Source of the DNA: Methylobacter sp. | GTDB taxonomy: Bacteria; Pseudomonadota; Gammaproteobacteria; Methylococcales; Methylomonadaceae | NCBI GenBank assembly: GCA_030684815.1 | Contig: JAUXXQ010000195.1 | Span: 1-64,000 of the forward strand | Direction: 5' to 3' | DNA: 64,000 nucleotides | Part shown: positions 1 to 8,414 of the stretch, piece after piece | Numbering within the stretch: the stretch's first letter is position 1 | Layout of the letters: every line of letters begins with the position of its first letter | Notes under the pieces: generated by a model | Database searches by the model: none | The model's input: only the letters and a program-made list of their open reading frames with translations | Told to the model about the DNA's origin: nothing | Translations under genes and position numbers: made by a program

Positions 1-20
1 CTATCAACTTAACACGGGAC

Positions 21-104
21 AGACCTTCCAGGTTTTTACTGGAGCCGCTCCCGACGGCTCCAGCACTTCCGCCATCCATGGCAGTCGTAAAACCTGGAAG
101 GTCT
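21..104. repeat. Nested inverted repeat at window start
   Basis: A 16-base arm at 21-36 is the exact reverse complement of 89-104. Inside it lies a second perfect 9-base stem (39-47 with 55-63). The flanking CGGGAC (15-20) is echoed by GTCCCG at 119-124, after a 14-base interruption. No gene is visible here. It could be a folded RNA, a terminator of a gene left of the window, or a REP-like element. The stems are seen directly; the role is unknown. Confidence 0.5.
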
Positions 105-141
105 ACTTCGGCATGCTTGTCCCGCTTTAAATGGGAAGCCA

Positions 142-268
142 CATCCCTTGATGATTACGGTCTGTAAAAAATAGAGTCCACGCTTAACACGAAAGCCACG
201 AAATGTTCGTGTTTTTTTCGTGCTAAGCGTGGACAATTTTTGGTATGCCTTTTTCAGAAAATCGCTTA
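142..268. repeat. Dispersed palindromic repeat, copy A
   Basis: An imperfect palindrome (about 177-236, arms GTCCACGCTTAACACGAAA and TTTCGTGCTAAGCGTGGAC) lies inside a longer segment that recurs at 60814-60930. Shared parts outside the palindrome include CATCCCTTGATGAT before it and ATTTTTGGTAT plus CTTTTTCAG after it. Conservation beyond the stem suggests a small non-autonomous mobile element or a REP/BIME-type repeat rather than an ordinary terminator. Confidence 0.6.
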
Positions 269-415
269 AGTTGGCGCTGCACCCTATACCTGTCCATTTG
301 CCGCTGATGTTGGCGATTAATAATAGCCGCTTACGTAATAATACGTATATTTAAGCAGACATTAATACTTGGGCAATAAACTTCATCCGGCTCATATAGA
401 AAATTTAATCATATA

Positions 416-515
416 TGAAGTGTGTTTCACTTCAAAAAATGCGCAACTTTTTTGTAGCCATATCTGAAGTGTCAGTTTATTCACGTTTTTTGTAATTCCG
501 TCTCATTACACTTCA
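416..515. promoter_or_regulatory. Four TGAAGTG half-sites in two inverted pairs
   Basis: TGAAGTG occurs at 416-422 and 465-471, and its complement CACTTCA at 428-434 and 509-515. The first pair is a tight palindrome with a 5-base spacer. The second is wider, with 9-base arms at 464-472 and 508-516. The region is AT-rich and lies 140-240 bases upstream of the lyase-like gene at 656. This looks like operator sites for a dimeric regulator. No regulator gene is nearby; the role is inferred. Confidence 0.4.
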
Positions 516-655
516 GTCGCGATATATAGAAAATATTTCTTATTGTTGGTGGCTTCGCCTCCTGTAATTATTTTCAATATAACTCAATGCGATATAAAAA
601 AAGAGACAGTGGCAGTCTCGTAAGCTAATGATTTTGTACATTTAAAGGTAATATT

Positions 656-2215
656 GTGTGTAACTTAAAATTAAAATCCAAACCAACCAACGTGGCATTT
701 TTATTTTTGGCCTTATCCGGGCTTGCCGAAGTCCATGCGGCTGACCAGTTGTTTAAGTCTGATTTCAGATCGGACACTGTGCTTTATCCACCACGCATTG
801 CTTACAGCACAGCGGGTTGGCAAGATTTGGCCGGTACCAATTTGTTAACCGGGAAAGTGGGGCCGGTTGCTATCCGTGGGGTGACAGAGTCAGGCTTTGA
901 TATGATTGCCGATACTTCCGTTACTCTTTCAACACTCAGTAACTATATGACCAATGAGATCCAGCAGGTTACCGGGCCTGATGGAAACCAAGTCCATGCC
1001 TTGTTCCAGAACCTGAAAAAAAGCAATGCAGCCGGCCCTACCTGGGGTGCATCTCAAAATTCTTTTATGCTCATGAGAGGAGCGGTTAACTCCGGCGACA
1101 AGACGGACACCGGCGATGTTTACTACAGCTACTGGTTTAAGTTTCAGCCGGATTTGCGTAGTCAATTGGGGACGACAGGGAATGATAACTGGCGGGTGAT
1201 GTCTGAGTGGAAAACCGGCGGGCTGAATAACACTTGGAAAGGCGATTATCGTATCATTACACACGTACTCCAAGACAGCAGCGGACGCCTTTCCTGGAAT
1301 ACGCAAGGGGACAATGTTGCAAACGGGATTTCGACCAAGCAAATTTACTGGCAGGTCACGAATACAACTGTTCCCGTACCTGTTGGCGAGTGGTTCAAAT
1401 ATGAAGTTTTCTGGCATCGGTCAAGCGGCAGCGATGGGCGTTATTGGGCCGCCGTCAATGGACAGGTGATTGCCGATCATAAGGGCTCGAATATGGGTAT
1501 TTACAACCTTCCCATCAACCGGATTATGTTGACGAATGCTTACAGCGGCGGTAAGGCGCCGATCCAGCAATGGCTGACAGGTTTGGAAATTTGGAATGGC
1601 TTCCCGTGCGGCGTGGGCGTATCTTGCTACGGTACTGCGGGTAATACCGGCAGTACCGGCAGCAATACCAATGCGGCCGATACGATAGCCCCTTCGGCTC
1701 CTGCCAGTCTGAGTGCCACTGCCAGTTCCACCACTAAAGTCGAGCTTTCCTGGAATGCAGCTACTGACAATGTGGGTGTTACCGGCTACAAGGTCTATAG
1801 AAACGGCACAGAAATCGGTACCACTGCGGCAGCCCGTTTTACCGATGCCTCGGTTGTTGCCGATACAACTTATAGCTACGCGGTCAAGGCCTACGATGCC
1901 GCCGGCAACCTTTCCGCCTCAAGCAACACGGCTACGGTTAAAACGGCATTGGCTACAGTCAGCATAACCTCCTACTATGCGGGCAGTATCACAGCCAACA
2001 GTGCCAGGATTAACTGGACTACGAACAGCCCTTCTACCGGTGTCGTTTATTACGGAACTAATTCCAATAACCTTAATTTGCGGGCTTGGGCGAACACCTC
2101 GGCTACGAGTCAGTCAGTGCAGCTTACCGGGCTGAACCGTCGCACGACTTATTACTATAGGATTAGTGCCGATAACAAATCGGTTACCGGTAATTTCAGA
2201 ACCCCAAACAGATAA
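656..2215 (+). CDS. Secreted polysaccharide-lyase-like protein with two FnIII domains
   Basis: A 519-residue protein starting at GTG. A signal peptide (hydrophobic run about residues 13-28, cleavage likely after VHA) is followed by a domain (about 30-325) resembling concanavalin-A-fold polysaccharide lyases of the heparin lyase I type; WRVMSEWKTGG and RSSGSDGRYWAAVNGQVI are typical of it. A Gly/Ser/Thr/Asn linker (about 326-342) leads to two fibronectin type III domains (about 345-430 and 433-519). A shorter paralogue without FnIII domains lies inverted at 7200-8324. It is the only gene of the polysaccharide locus on the plus strand. It probably trims or binds the secreted polymer. The lyase assignment rests on general resemblance, and no catalytic residues were identified. 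Confidence 0.6.
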   Translation: MCNLKLKSKPTNVAFLFLALSGLAEVHAADQLFKSDFRSDTVLYPPRIAYSTAGWQDLAGTNLLTGKVGPVAIRGVTESGFDMIADTSVTLSTLSNYMTNEIQQVTGPDGNQVHALFQNLKKSNAAGPTWGASQNSFMLMRGAVNSGDKTDTGDVYYSYWFKFQPDLRSQLGTTGNDNWRVMSEWKTGGLNNTWKGDYRIITHVLQDSSGRLSWNTQGDNVANGISTKQIYWQVTNTTVPVPVGEWFKYEVFWHRSSGSDGRYWAAVNGQVIADHKGSNMGIYNLPINRIMLTNAYSGGKAPIQQWLTGLEIWNGFPCGVGVSCYGTAGNTGSTGSNTNAADTIAPSAPASLSATASSTTKVELSWNAATDNVGVTGYKVYRNGTEIGTTAAARFTDASVVADTTYSYAVKAYDAAGNLSASSNTATVKTALATVSITSYYAGSITANSARINWTTNSPSTGVVYYGTNSNNLNLRAWANTSATSQSVQLTGLNRRTTYYYRISADNKSVTGNFRTPNR

Positions 2216-2272
2216 AGGGGGCACTGTTTGAATCAGGTACCGCAGTATTGTTAAAGGTAGTGTTGTGAATTG

Positions 2273-2312
2273 GGCGATTAGCCTGCTTGAATTGGCAAGC
2301 GGGCTAATCGCC
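2273..2312. terminator. Strong hairpin between convergent genes
   Basis: A 17-base stem (2273-2289 with 2296-2312, one G-U type mismatch) with a 6-base loop lies between the lyase-like gene and the convergent deacetylase gene. No clean T-run follows, so it may be a bidirectional terminator or an mRNA 3' stabiliser. Confidence 0.55.
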
Positions 2313-2358
2313 TTAAACCGGGCAATAATTTTTCCTGCGATGTAACAAACCAGATTTT

Positions 2359-3315
2359 TCATTCGGGGGTCGCCTGGCGATCACCAATCCATTTATCTTT
2401 AATGCGCCGGTAAAAATAGCGTGCCCATTTTTTTTCAGGGTAGGTCATTTTCGGCAAATACCAGTAATACCCCTCGGCAAATGCCAATTTAAGTGCCAGC
2501 GTCGTTACCGAGTCGTTCGCCAGGATTGGGACGCGCCTAAATAAAAACGGATGGTTTTTACGGTTAAACCCGTCCGGACGGATAGTCGTGGTACAGGCCA
2601 ACTGATAGTCGGCATCGTTTAAGGCCGTGATCGAGTCTTCATTATAATGGCCGTAGGGATAGGCAAAAGTGGATATTTTGCCGCCAATGATAGTTTCCAA
2701 AATCTGTCTCGACTGGATCATTTCAGCTTGTTGCTGTTGATACGATAGCTGTCTAAGGTCGGGGTGGGCGCAGGTGTGCGAACCGATTTCCATGCCTGCT
2801 TTTTTCATTTGACGGAGTTGCTCGGCCGTCAGCATTGGCAAAGGCGCTCCCATCATATCGGAGTGTTTGCCAATACAGTCAGTGGTGATAAACCAGGTTG
2901 CCCTCATGTTATTTTCCATTAAAGGCAGGAATGCACCGTCATAATTGTCGGCATAGCCATCGTCAAAGGTCAGGATGACAGTTTTTCTAGGCAATGCAGA
3001 TCCATTATGAAGGTCTCTGAAAAGGGCAGTGTGCCATCCTTGCTTTTTTAAAAAGCACACGTGTTCATTAAATAGGTCGGCACGAATCGAATATATCGAT
3101 GATGGATCATGATTTGGCGTTCCGTGATACATCAATATAAGCGGGCTTCTGGTTTTAGGTGTTAGGAATATAGAATTCAAGGGGAAATCCTCCAAAAAAA
3201 GCCTTAGAATTTGTTTGAAAACTCTGTTATGAGAATCATTGGCGCCATGTATTGTGACTAATTTTCGTATCATCTGTCTGAAATTAGGCGCCCCGGGAGC
3301 TATGTGTCTGCACAC
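2359..3315 (-). CDS. Polysaccharide deacetylase (NodB domain)
   Basis: Carbohydrate esterase family 4-like protein of up to 318 residues. The NodB signatures are clear: TFDDGYADNYD supplies the catalytic Asp and metal Asp, and GSHTCAHPDL carries the metal-binding His pair. It would remove N-acetyl groups from an amino sugar in the exopolysaccharide. No clear signal peptide is seen, so it may act on an intracellular intermediate or leave by another route. The longest frame starts at GTG; an ATG at 3273 is an alternative. A Shine-Dalgarno sequence is weak for both, so the start is uncertain. The gene ends the leftward polysaccharide gene series. Confidence 0.8.
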   Translation of the reverse strand: MCRHIAPGAPNFRQMIRKLVTIHGANDSHNRVFKQILRLFLEDFPLNSIFLTPKTRSPLILMYHGTPNHDPSSIYSIRADLFNEHVCFLKKQGWHTALFRDLHNGSALPRKTVILTFDDGYADNYDGAFLPLMENNMRATWFITTDCIGKHSDMMGAPLPMLTAEQLRQMKKAGMEIGSHTCAHPDLRQLSYQQQQAEMIQSRQILETIIGGKISTFAYPYGHYNEDSITALNDADYQLACTTTIRPDGFNRKNHPFLFRRVPILANDSVTTLALKLAFAEGYYWYLPKMTYPEKKWARYFYRRIKDKWIGDRQATPE

Positions 3316-3339
3316 CTAACAAATAGTCTTTTTTAGGCT

Positions 3340-3400
3340 GCCCACTTAATGCGGGACGGGTCTACGAGGTTTTAAAAACCTTGTGCTCTAACTCTGCCTT
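3340..3400. repeat. Short inverted sequence resembling the window-start repeat
   Basis: ACTTAATGCGGGAC followed by GAGGTTTT and AAAAACCTT forms a small inverted repeat. It resembles the ACTTAACACGGGAC and CAGGTTTTTA stretch at 7-40. It lies between two minus-strand genes. It is probably a degenerate member of the same repeat family; function unknown. Confidence 0.3.
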
Positions 3401-3428
3401 GTTTACAAATGGGATATCGGGTCTTTGC

Positions 3429-4556
3429 TCAGGTTTTATACGCGGCGACTACACGTATCCAGTTTGATGCACTGCCGATGGCGCGCCGCAGAAACCTGAG
3501 CGGGGGGCGTATGCGGGCAAAGGCAGGTGATTCGCGCACGGCTTTCCTGAGTCTTGAATCGGCAATGCTATTGGCGAGCTGGCGTTGTATCCGTATCGCC
3601 TGGGCTTGAGCCGATGAGCCGTATACACCGCCTTCAGCCAGTGCAACACCATCGTTCGCAAACCCCCGTTTGTAGACATCTTCGCCTTTACCGAGGTCTA
3701 TCCGCGTCAGTCCCTGAGTAACGCCCTGTTCACACATTTTGAGCAGAAGCATCTTCCCCGGAGACCAGTCACTGTAAGCCTGACCGTAAACAGGAAACCA
3801 ATAGTGCAGTACATTGCCCGCACGCATACCGAAGTGGGCGGCGATAACTTGGCCGTGATGGGATAGGACGGTAAGCAATCCGCTGAAGCGGGGGGTGCGG
3901 GTGTGATGGATTTTTCCCACCATGTCCCGTGTCCAGTTAAAGTTAAAGTAATCTACCGTTCCGGTTCGTCGGCACTGAGCCGATTTCCACTCGAACACTT
4001 TGCGTAGCGCCTGTCCGTCATCGCAGCAGAGTTCGAAGTCGAATCCGCCGTGCTCGCGCACAAACTTTCTTTGCTTGCGGAAAAGTTCGTGAATATTCCT
4101 GTGCCCATGCTTGCGCATCTCCTCGACATAAGCGTCGAAGCCGTTGTCCAGGGTGATGACATGGGATTTTTCCATGCGCTGGAAATGGGGCTGAAAGGCG
4201 TTTTGGCTGGCGATTAGATGATTGAATTCCCATGTTTTCAGTCCGCAACCGCGCAGAAGTTCCGCTGCCGACCATTCGGCATCGGGTAGCACGATTGCGC
4301 CTTGATAATCGGTCAACAACCCGCCTACCGGTTTGCCGATACCTTGTGCTGTTCGCTGGAAGGGGAAAAAACCGATGATGCGCCCTGCTTCGCGCATGAT
4401 GCCAATGAACACATCGTTGCGCGCCCCGGCAACGGCAAGGGTGTATTCAGGACAGAAGAAAGGGCTTTCCAGCGCCGGGTTGCTGTCTCGAATCGCGTGC
4501 CAGCACTCAATGAGCCCGGTGTCCAACTCGCTGCCGACAATCATTTCCACGGTCAT
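3429..4556 (-). CDS. FemAB/CelD-like GNAT acyltransferase
   Basis: A 375-residue protein resembling the GNAT-fold acyltransferases of the CelD/BcsL and FemAB type found in polysaccharide loci. Family-like features are the C-terminal stretch WSPGKMLLLKMCEQG followed by RIDLGKGEDVYKRGFA, which corresponds to the D-F/L-G-x-G-x-x-x-Y-K segment. It probably transfers an acetyl or other acyl group to a sugar of the polymer or its lipid-linked precursor in the cytoplasm. It starts at ATG and lies between the deacetylase and a GT4 glycosyltransferase on the same strand. The substrate cannot be told from sequence. Confidence 0.7.
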   Translation of the reverse strand: MTVEMIVGSELDTGLIECWHAIRDSNPALESPFFCPEYTLAVAGARNDVFIGIMREAGRIIGFFPFQRTAQGIGKPVGGLLTDYQGAIVLPDAEWSAAELLRGCGLKTWEFNHLIASQNAFQPHFQRMEKSHVITLDNGFDAYVEEMRKHGHRNIHELFRKQRKFVREHGGFDFELCCDDGQALRKVFEWKSAQCRRTGTVDYFNFNWTRDMVGKIHHTRTPRFSGLLTVLSHHGQVIAAHFGMRAGNVLHYWFPVYGQAYSDWSPGKMLLLKMCEQGVTQGLTRIDLGKGEDVYKRGFANDGVALAEGGVYGSSAQAQAIRIQRQLANSIADSRLRKAVRESPAFARIRPPLRFLRRAIGSASNWIRVVAAYKT

Positions 4557-4682
4557 GCCTGATACCTCATTGGGGGGTAGCGTTTTGTCCGCACATCATT
4601 GCCATATTTAAAAAGACTAATGGCTGTCCTGACTATAGTTTTTTTCATAACATGTGCCTTCGGTTATTGGGGTGCGCGACGA

Positions 4683-5885
4683 TTACAGTTGTTCAAATAA
4701 AACCTCATACGCCCTTAATAGCTTCGGGGCTTCATAGCGCCATTCCAGCTCGTTTTCCACCCGACGCCTGCCGTGTTCCCCCATTTTTATACGCAGCTCT
4801 GGGTTATCCAGCAATTCGACGATTTTTTCCGCCATGTCGATGGGGTCGTTTTTGGCGGCATAAAGCGACGCCTCTTCCGCTGAAAAACGGCCTTCCGTCA
4901 GGTCGAACTGAACGATGGCTTTGCCGAGCGCCATATACTCCATGATTTTGTTCATGGTAGATTTGTCGTTCATTTCGTTGGCTATGTCGGGATTGGCACA
5001 GACGTCCGCAGTGTTGAGCATTTCAAGCAGTGCCTGATCCGGCACCCGCCCGGTGAAGGTCACGTAATCGGTGATGTCCAGTTTTACAGCCAGTGCTTTC
5101 ATGTCTTCCAGAGAGGTTCCGCCGCCGACCAGGCCAAAGTGTATGTCTTCACGTCCCAGGCCATACACAATATGGCTGGCCGCCTGCAACAAAAGGTCAA
5201 TGCCTTCTTGTTTGCCCATGACGCCGACATAACCGACCAAGTATGTTCGCCCTTTTTTCAGCGCAGGTACGGGCGGGATGATTTTCAGCCGATCCAGTTT
5301 CGGCCCGCTGCGTACGACAAATACCTTCTCCGGATCCATGTCGCCACGCTCTATTGCGATTTTTTTGTAAGACTCATTGGTGGCGATAGACACATCCGAG
5401 GTCTTGAAGGTCATTCGTTCCAGCCAAACCATCAGCGTCCAGAAAAAATCACGGCGGCCGAATTTTGCCTCATAAAGTTCCGGGTTAATATCGTGGTGGT
5501 CGAACAGAAATTTCGTGCCGAAAAACAGCTTGAAAAATCCGCCGACCAGAAACAGCAAATCCGGTGGGTTGCAGGCATGAACGACGTCGAAACCTTGTTC
5601 TCGGCGCACTTTCCAGGCTAGCCGGAAGGTATGGAATAGTGCCGCCGAATATTCCACGGCATAACCTTTTGCGCCTTCCGCTTCTATCGGTAAATCGTAC
5701 CGGTAGATATGGATGCCGTCGATTTCCTCATAGTGTTGCTCATAGCCCTTGCCGGTAGGGCAGATAATCGAGACCCCATAACCATGAGCCTGTAACGTGG
5801 TGGCTTCCTGCCATACCCGCCGGTCGAACGGCGAGGGCAGGTTTTCGACTAGAATCAGAACGCGCTTACCAGCAGATGCCGTCAT
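4683..5885 (-). CDS. GT4-family glycosyltransferase
   Basis: A GT-B fold glycosyltransferase of about 400 residues. The N-terminal part has the acceptor-side segment RVLILVENLPSPFDRRVW. The C-terminal part has the retaining GT4 nucleotide-sugar site, with MEYMALGKAIVQFDL standing for the E-x7-E region, and VGYVGVMGKQEG before it. It should add one sugar to the lipid-linked repeat unit at the cytoplasmic membrane face. The start at 5885 (ATG) overlaps the algD stop by 20 bases. The longer frame to 5912 would need TTG. The overlap suggests translational coupling with algD. Confidence 0.85.
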   Translation of the reverse strand: MTASAGKRVLILVENLPSPFDRRVWQEATTLQAHGYGVSIICPTGKGYEQHYEEIDGIHIYRYDLPIEAEGAKGYAVEYSAALFHTFRLAWKVRREQGFDVVHACNPPDLLFLVGGFFKLFFGTKFLFDHHDINPELYEAKFGRRDFFWTLMVWLERMTFKTSDVSIATNESYKKIAIERGDMDPEKVFVVRSGPKLDRLKIIPPVPALKKGRTYLVGYVGVMGKQEGIDLLLQAASHIVYGLGREDIHFGLVGGGTSLEDMKALAVKLDITDYVTFTGRVPDQALLEMLNTADVCANPDIANEMNDKSTMNKIMEYMALGKAIVQFDLTEGRFSAEEASLYAAKNDPIDMAEKIVELLDNPELRIKMGEHGRRRVENELEWRYEAPKLLRAYEVLFEQL

Positions 5886-7176
5886 ATTGATCACCACTTT
5901 TATCCTTGACAATACGTATTAGATCCACCGCTATCTGCTCAGGCTTTAGGTTGGAGGGAACTGATTTGAACTCTTCGGAGCCGTTACCGATGACAATGGT
6001 TTCGGCGAAGTCGAGAACCTCTTGCATATTGTCTACCATCAATTTGGAAATATGTGGAATGAGGTTAAGAATGTAATCCCGATTTGCGCCGGTTAGCGCG
6101 GCCAGGTTGACGTTCTTATCATACAATTTAAGTTCGTAACCTTTTCCTATCAGGTATTCAATGACATCGACAACAGGGGATTCGCGCAGATCATCCGTTC
6201 CGGCCTTGAAAGCAAAGCCAAGTATGCCGATTTTGCGCTTGTTCTTGTTCACAATCATATTGATCGCTTTTTCAATCTGGCGCTGGTTTGACGGCATGAT
6301 GGCGTTCAACACAGGTAAGTCCAGATCCAGGCTTTTGCCCTTGTAGTTTAATGCGCGCACATCCTTGGGCAGGCAGGAGCCGCCGAACGCAAAGCCGGGT
6401 TTCATGTAATAAGGGGACAGGTTCAGTTTGGTGTCCTGACAGAAAATGTCCATGACTTTGTGGCCGTCTATGCCTACCGCCTTGCAGATATTGCCGATTT
6501 CGTTGGCGAAGGTCACCTTCAGCGCATGCCAGTTATTATCGGTATATTTCACCATTTCTGCGGTTTCAATATCGGTGCGGATCAGTGGCGCATTCATGTT
6601 TTTGTAAAGCTCCATCAGCATGTCCCCGGCGCGGGAATCGGATTCCCCGATCACCGTTTTGGGCGGGTTGTAGTAATCATAAACGGCGGTGCCTTCACGC
6701 AAAAATTCCGGATTGTTACAAACGCCGAAATCTACCCCGGCCTTTTTGCCCGAGAACGCTTCCAGCGTTGGAATCACCATATTACGCATGGAACCGGGCA
6801 GCATGGTCGAGCGTCCCGCCACCACATGAAAGCTGTTTTTTTCCTTAAGCGCCGAACCGATCTCTTCGCACACACGGCGCACATAAGACAGGTCAAGATT
6901 GCCGTTGAGCTGCGAAGGCGTACCCACACAAATCAGTGAAATATCGGAATTCATCACCGCCTCGCGGACGTCAGTGGTGGCGTGCAAATGCCCATTTTTC
7001 ACTGTACCGGCGATTATATCGCCGATATCTTTTTCTATAATCGGCGTCATCCCCCGGTTAATGAGATCCACCTTAGTCCGGTTAGGATCCAGACCCAATA
7101 CCTGATGGCCATCGCTGGCCAGACAACCGGCCGAAACTGCACCGACATAACCTAAACCGAAAATACTGATTTTCAT
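5866..7176 (-). CDS. algD: GDP-mannose 6-dehydrogenase
   Basis: Oxidises GDP-mannose to GDP-mannuronate with two NAD+ in the cytoplasm. The 436-residue protein aligns along its length with AlgD as I recall it: Rossmann motif GLGYVGAVSAGCLA at the N-terminus, KYTDNNWHALKVTFANEIGN in the central helix, and GFAFGGSCLPKDVRAL with the catalytic Cys. The ending GICW is also that of AlgD. A GGAGG ribosome site lies 5 bases before the ATG. Together with ManC/AlgA at 15110 it supplies GDP-mannuronate, but no alg8, alg44 or alginate epimerase gene is here. The polymer therefore need not be alginate. Confidence 0.9.
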   Translation of the reverse strand: MKISIFGLGYVGAVSAGCLASDGHQVLGLDPNRTKVDLINRGMTPIIEKDIGDIIAGTVKNGHLHATTDVREAVMNSDISLICVGTPSQLNGNLDLSYVRRVCEEIGSALKEKNSFHVVAGRSTMLPGSMRNMVIPTLEAFSGKKAGVDFGVCNNPEFLREGTAVYDYYNPPKTVIGESDSRAGDMLMELYKNMNAPLIRTDIETAEMVKYTDNNWHALKVTFANEIGNICKAVGIDGHKVMDIFCQDTKLNLSPYYMKPGFAFGGSCLPKDVRALNYKGKSLDLDLPVLNAIMPSNQRQIEKAINMIVNKNKRKIGILGFAFKAGTDDLRESPVVDVIEYLIGKGYELKLYDKNVNLAALTGANRDYILNLIPHISKLMVDNMQEVLDFAETIVIGNGSEEFKSVPSNLKPEQIAVDLIRIVKDKSGDQYDGICW

Positions 7177-7199
7177 GTTGCCTCCAAAGATTAGCGAGC

Positions 7200-8324
7200 C
7201 TACGGCTTGCCGGAAAGGGCCGAGGATTCAACGGCCTTGGTCGTGTTGTAGCAAGATAGCCCGACGCCACAGGGGAAGCCATCCCAAATTTCAAGGCCTG
7301 TCAGCCATTGCTGGATCGGCGTTTTGCCCCCGCTGTAGGTATTCGTCAGCATGACCCGGTTGATGGGAAGGTTGTAAATGCCCATATTCGGGCCCTGCTG
7401 GTCGACAATCACCTGTCCATTGACGGCGGCCCAGTAGCGCCCATCGCTGCCGCTTGAACGATGCCAAAAAACTTCATAGTTGAACCATTCGCCAACCGGT
7501 ACAGGAACGCTGGTATTCGTTATCCGCCAGTAAATGTCCCCGGCGGGTATCCCGTTGGCGATATTGTCCCCTTGGGTCTGCCAATAAAGGTGTCTGTTGC
7601 TGTCTTGAAGCACGACAGTGATGATGCGGTAGTCACCCCGCCAAGTATTATTGAGCCCGCCGGTTTTCCACTCAGACATCACCCGCCAGTTATCGTTTAC
7701 TGTGATGCCTAACTGATTGTGCAAGTCCGATTGGAACTTAAACCAGTAGCTGTAATAAACATCACCGGTGTCCGTCTTGTCACCGGAATCAACGGCTTCC
7801 CTTCTCAGCATAAAAGCATTTTGAGATGAACCCCAGGTAGGGCCAGCTGCATTACTTTTTTTCAGGTTTTGGAACAAGGCATAAACCTGGTTGCCATCAG
7901 GGCCGGTAACCTGTTGGATTTCATTGCTCATATGGTTATTGAGTGTTGAAAGTGTCACTGGGATACCGGCAATCATGTCAAAGCCTAATTTGGTTATTGT
8001 CGGTATGGCGATCGTCCCCCATCGGCCGGTTGCCGGATTGATGCCCGCCAAGTCTTGCCAGCCTTCAGTGCTATAAGTAATACGTGGCGGATAGAGCGCA
8101 ATATCGGCGCCCAAATCGGTCTTAAAAATCAGGTTGGCAGCCTGGGTTTTAGGCGCGGTAACGCCGGTGCTTAGGGTTAACAGCATGGCGACGGCTATAC
8201 CCCATTTACATTTTGCGCAGCCTCCCCTAGCAACATACGGAACTGATGCCGTCTGTTTTAGGTAAGGCACCTCAGCTAAATAATGCGTTGCAAACAAACA
8301 CACCGATTTAATTAGTATATTCAT
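7200..8324 (-). CDS. Secreted polysaccharide-lyase-like protein, short paralogue
   Basis: Paralogue of the lyase domain at 656-2215, matching it over about 300 residues with long near-identical stretches (FQNLKKSNAAGPTWG, RSSGSDGRYWAAVNGQVI). It lacks the linker and FnIII domains. The start at ATG 8324 is fixed by an almost perfect Shine-Dalgarno sequence (GGGAGGTGATC, 8327-8337), giving 374 residues. The N-terminus is unusually long: the hydrophobic run (WGIAVAMLLTLSTGVTA) begins only near residue 41, with likely cleavage after TQA. It may act in the periplasm on polymer made by this locus. It sits between algD and the heparinase-like gene. Confidence 0.6.
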   Translation of the reverse strand: MNILIKSVCLFATHYLAEVPYLKQTASVPYVARGGCAKCKWGIAVAMLLTLSTGVTAPKTQAANLIFKTDLGADIALYPPRITYSTEGWQDLAGINPATGRWGTIAIPTITKLGFDMIAGIPVTLSTLNNHMSNEIQQVTGPDGNQVYALFQNLKKSNAAGPTWGSSQNAFMLRREAVDSGDKTDTGDVYYSYWFKFQSDLHNQLGITVNDNWRVMSEWKTGGLNNTWRGDYRIITVVLQDSNRHLYWQTQGDNIANGIPAGDIYWRITNTSVPVPVGEWFNYEVFWHRSSGSDGRYWAAVNGQVIVDQQGPNMGIYNLPINRVMLTNTYSGGKTPIQQWLTGLEIWDGFPCGVGLSCYNTTKAVESSALSGKP

Positions 8325-8357
8325 ACGATCACCTCCCATTACTGAAGAATTGCAGTA

Positions 8358-8387
8358 GTGTTAAACAGTGTTAAACAGTGTTAAACA
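8358..8387. repeat. Three tandem 10-base repeats
   Basis: GTGTTAAACA is repeated three times head to tail just upstream of the minus-strand lyase-like gene, between its ribosome site and the preceding stop. The 10-base period is close to one DNA turn, so it may be a stacked protein-binding site or a slippage-prone tract. Its role is unknown. Confidence 0.5.
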
Positions 8388-8414
8388 AGCCGTGCTATAA
8401 ATGTCCAGCAGGAC

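Noticed and set aside
929-1417. 162-codon frame opposite the FnIII lyase gene
   Set aside because: It is antisense to a well-supported coding region and shows no domain or ribosome site.
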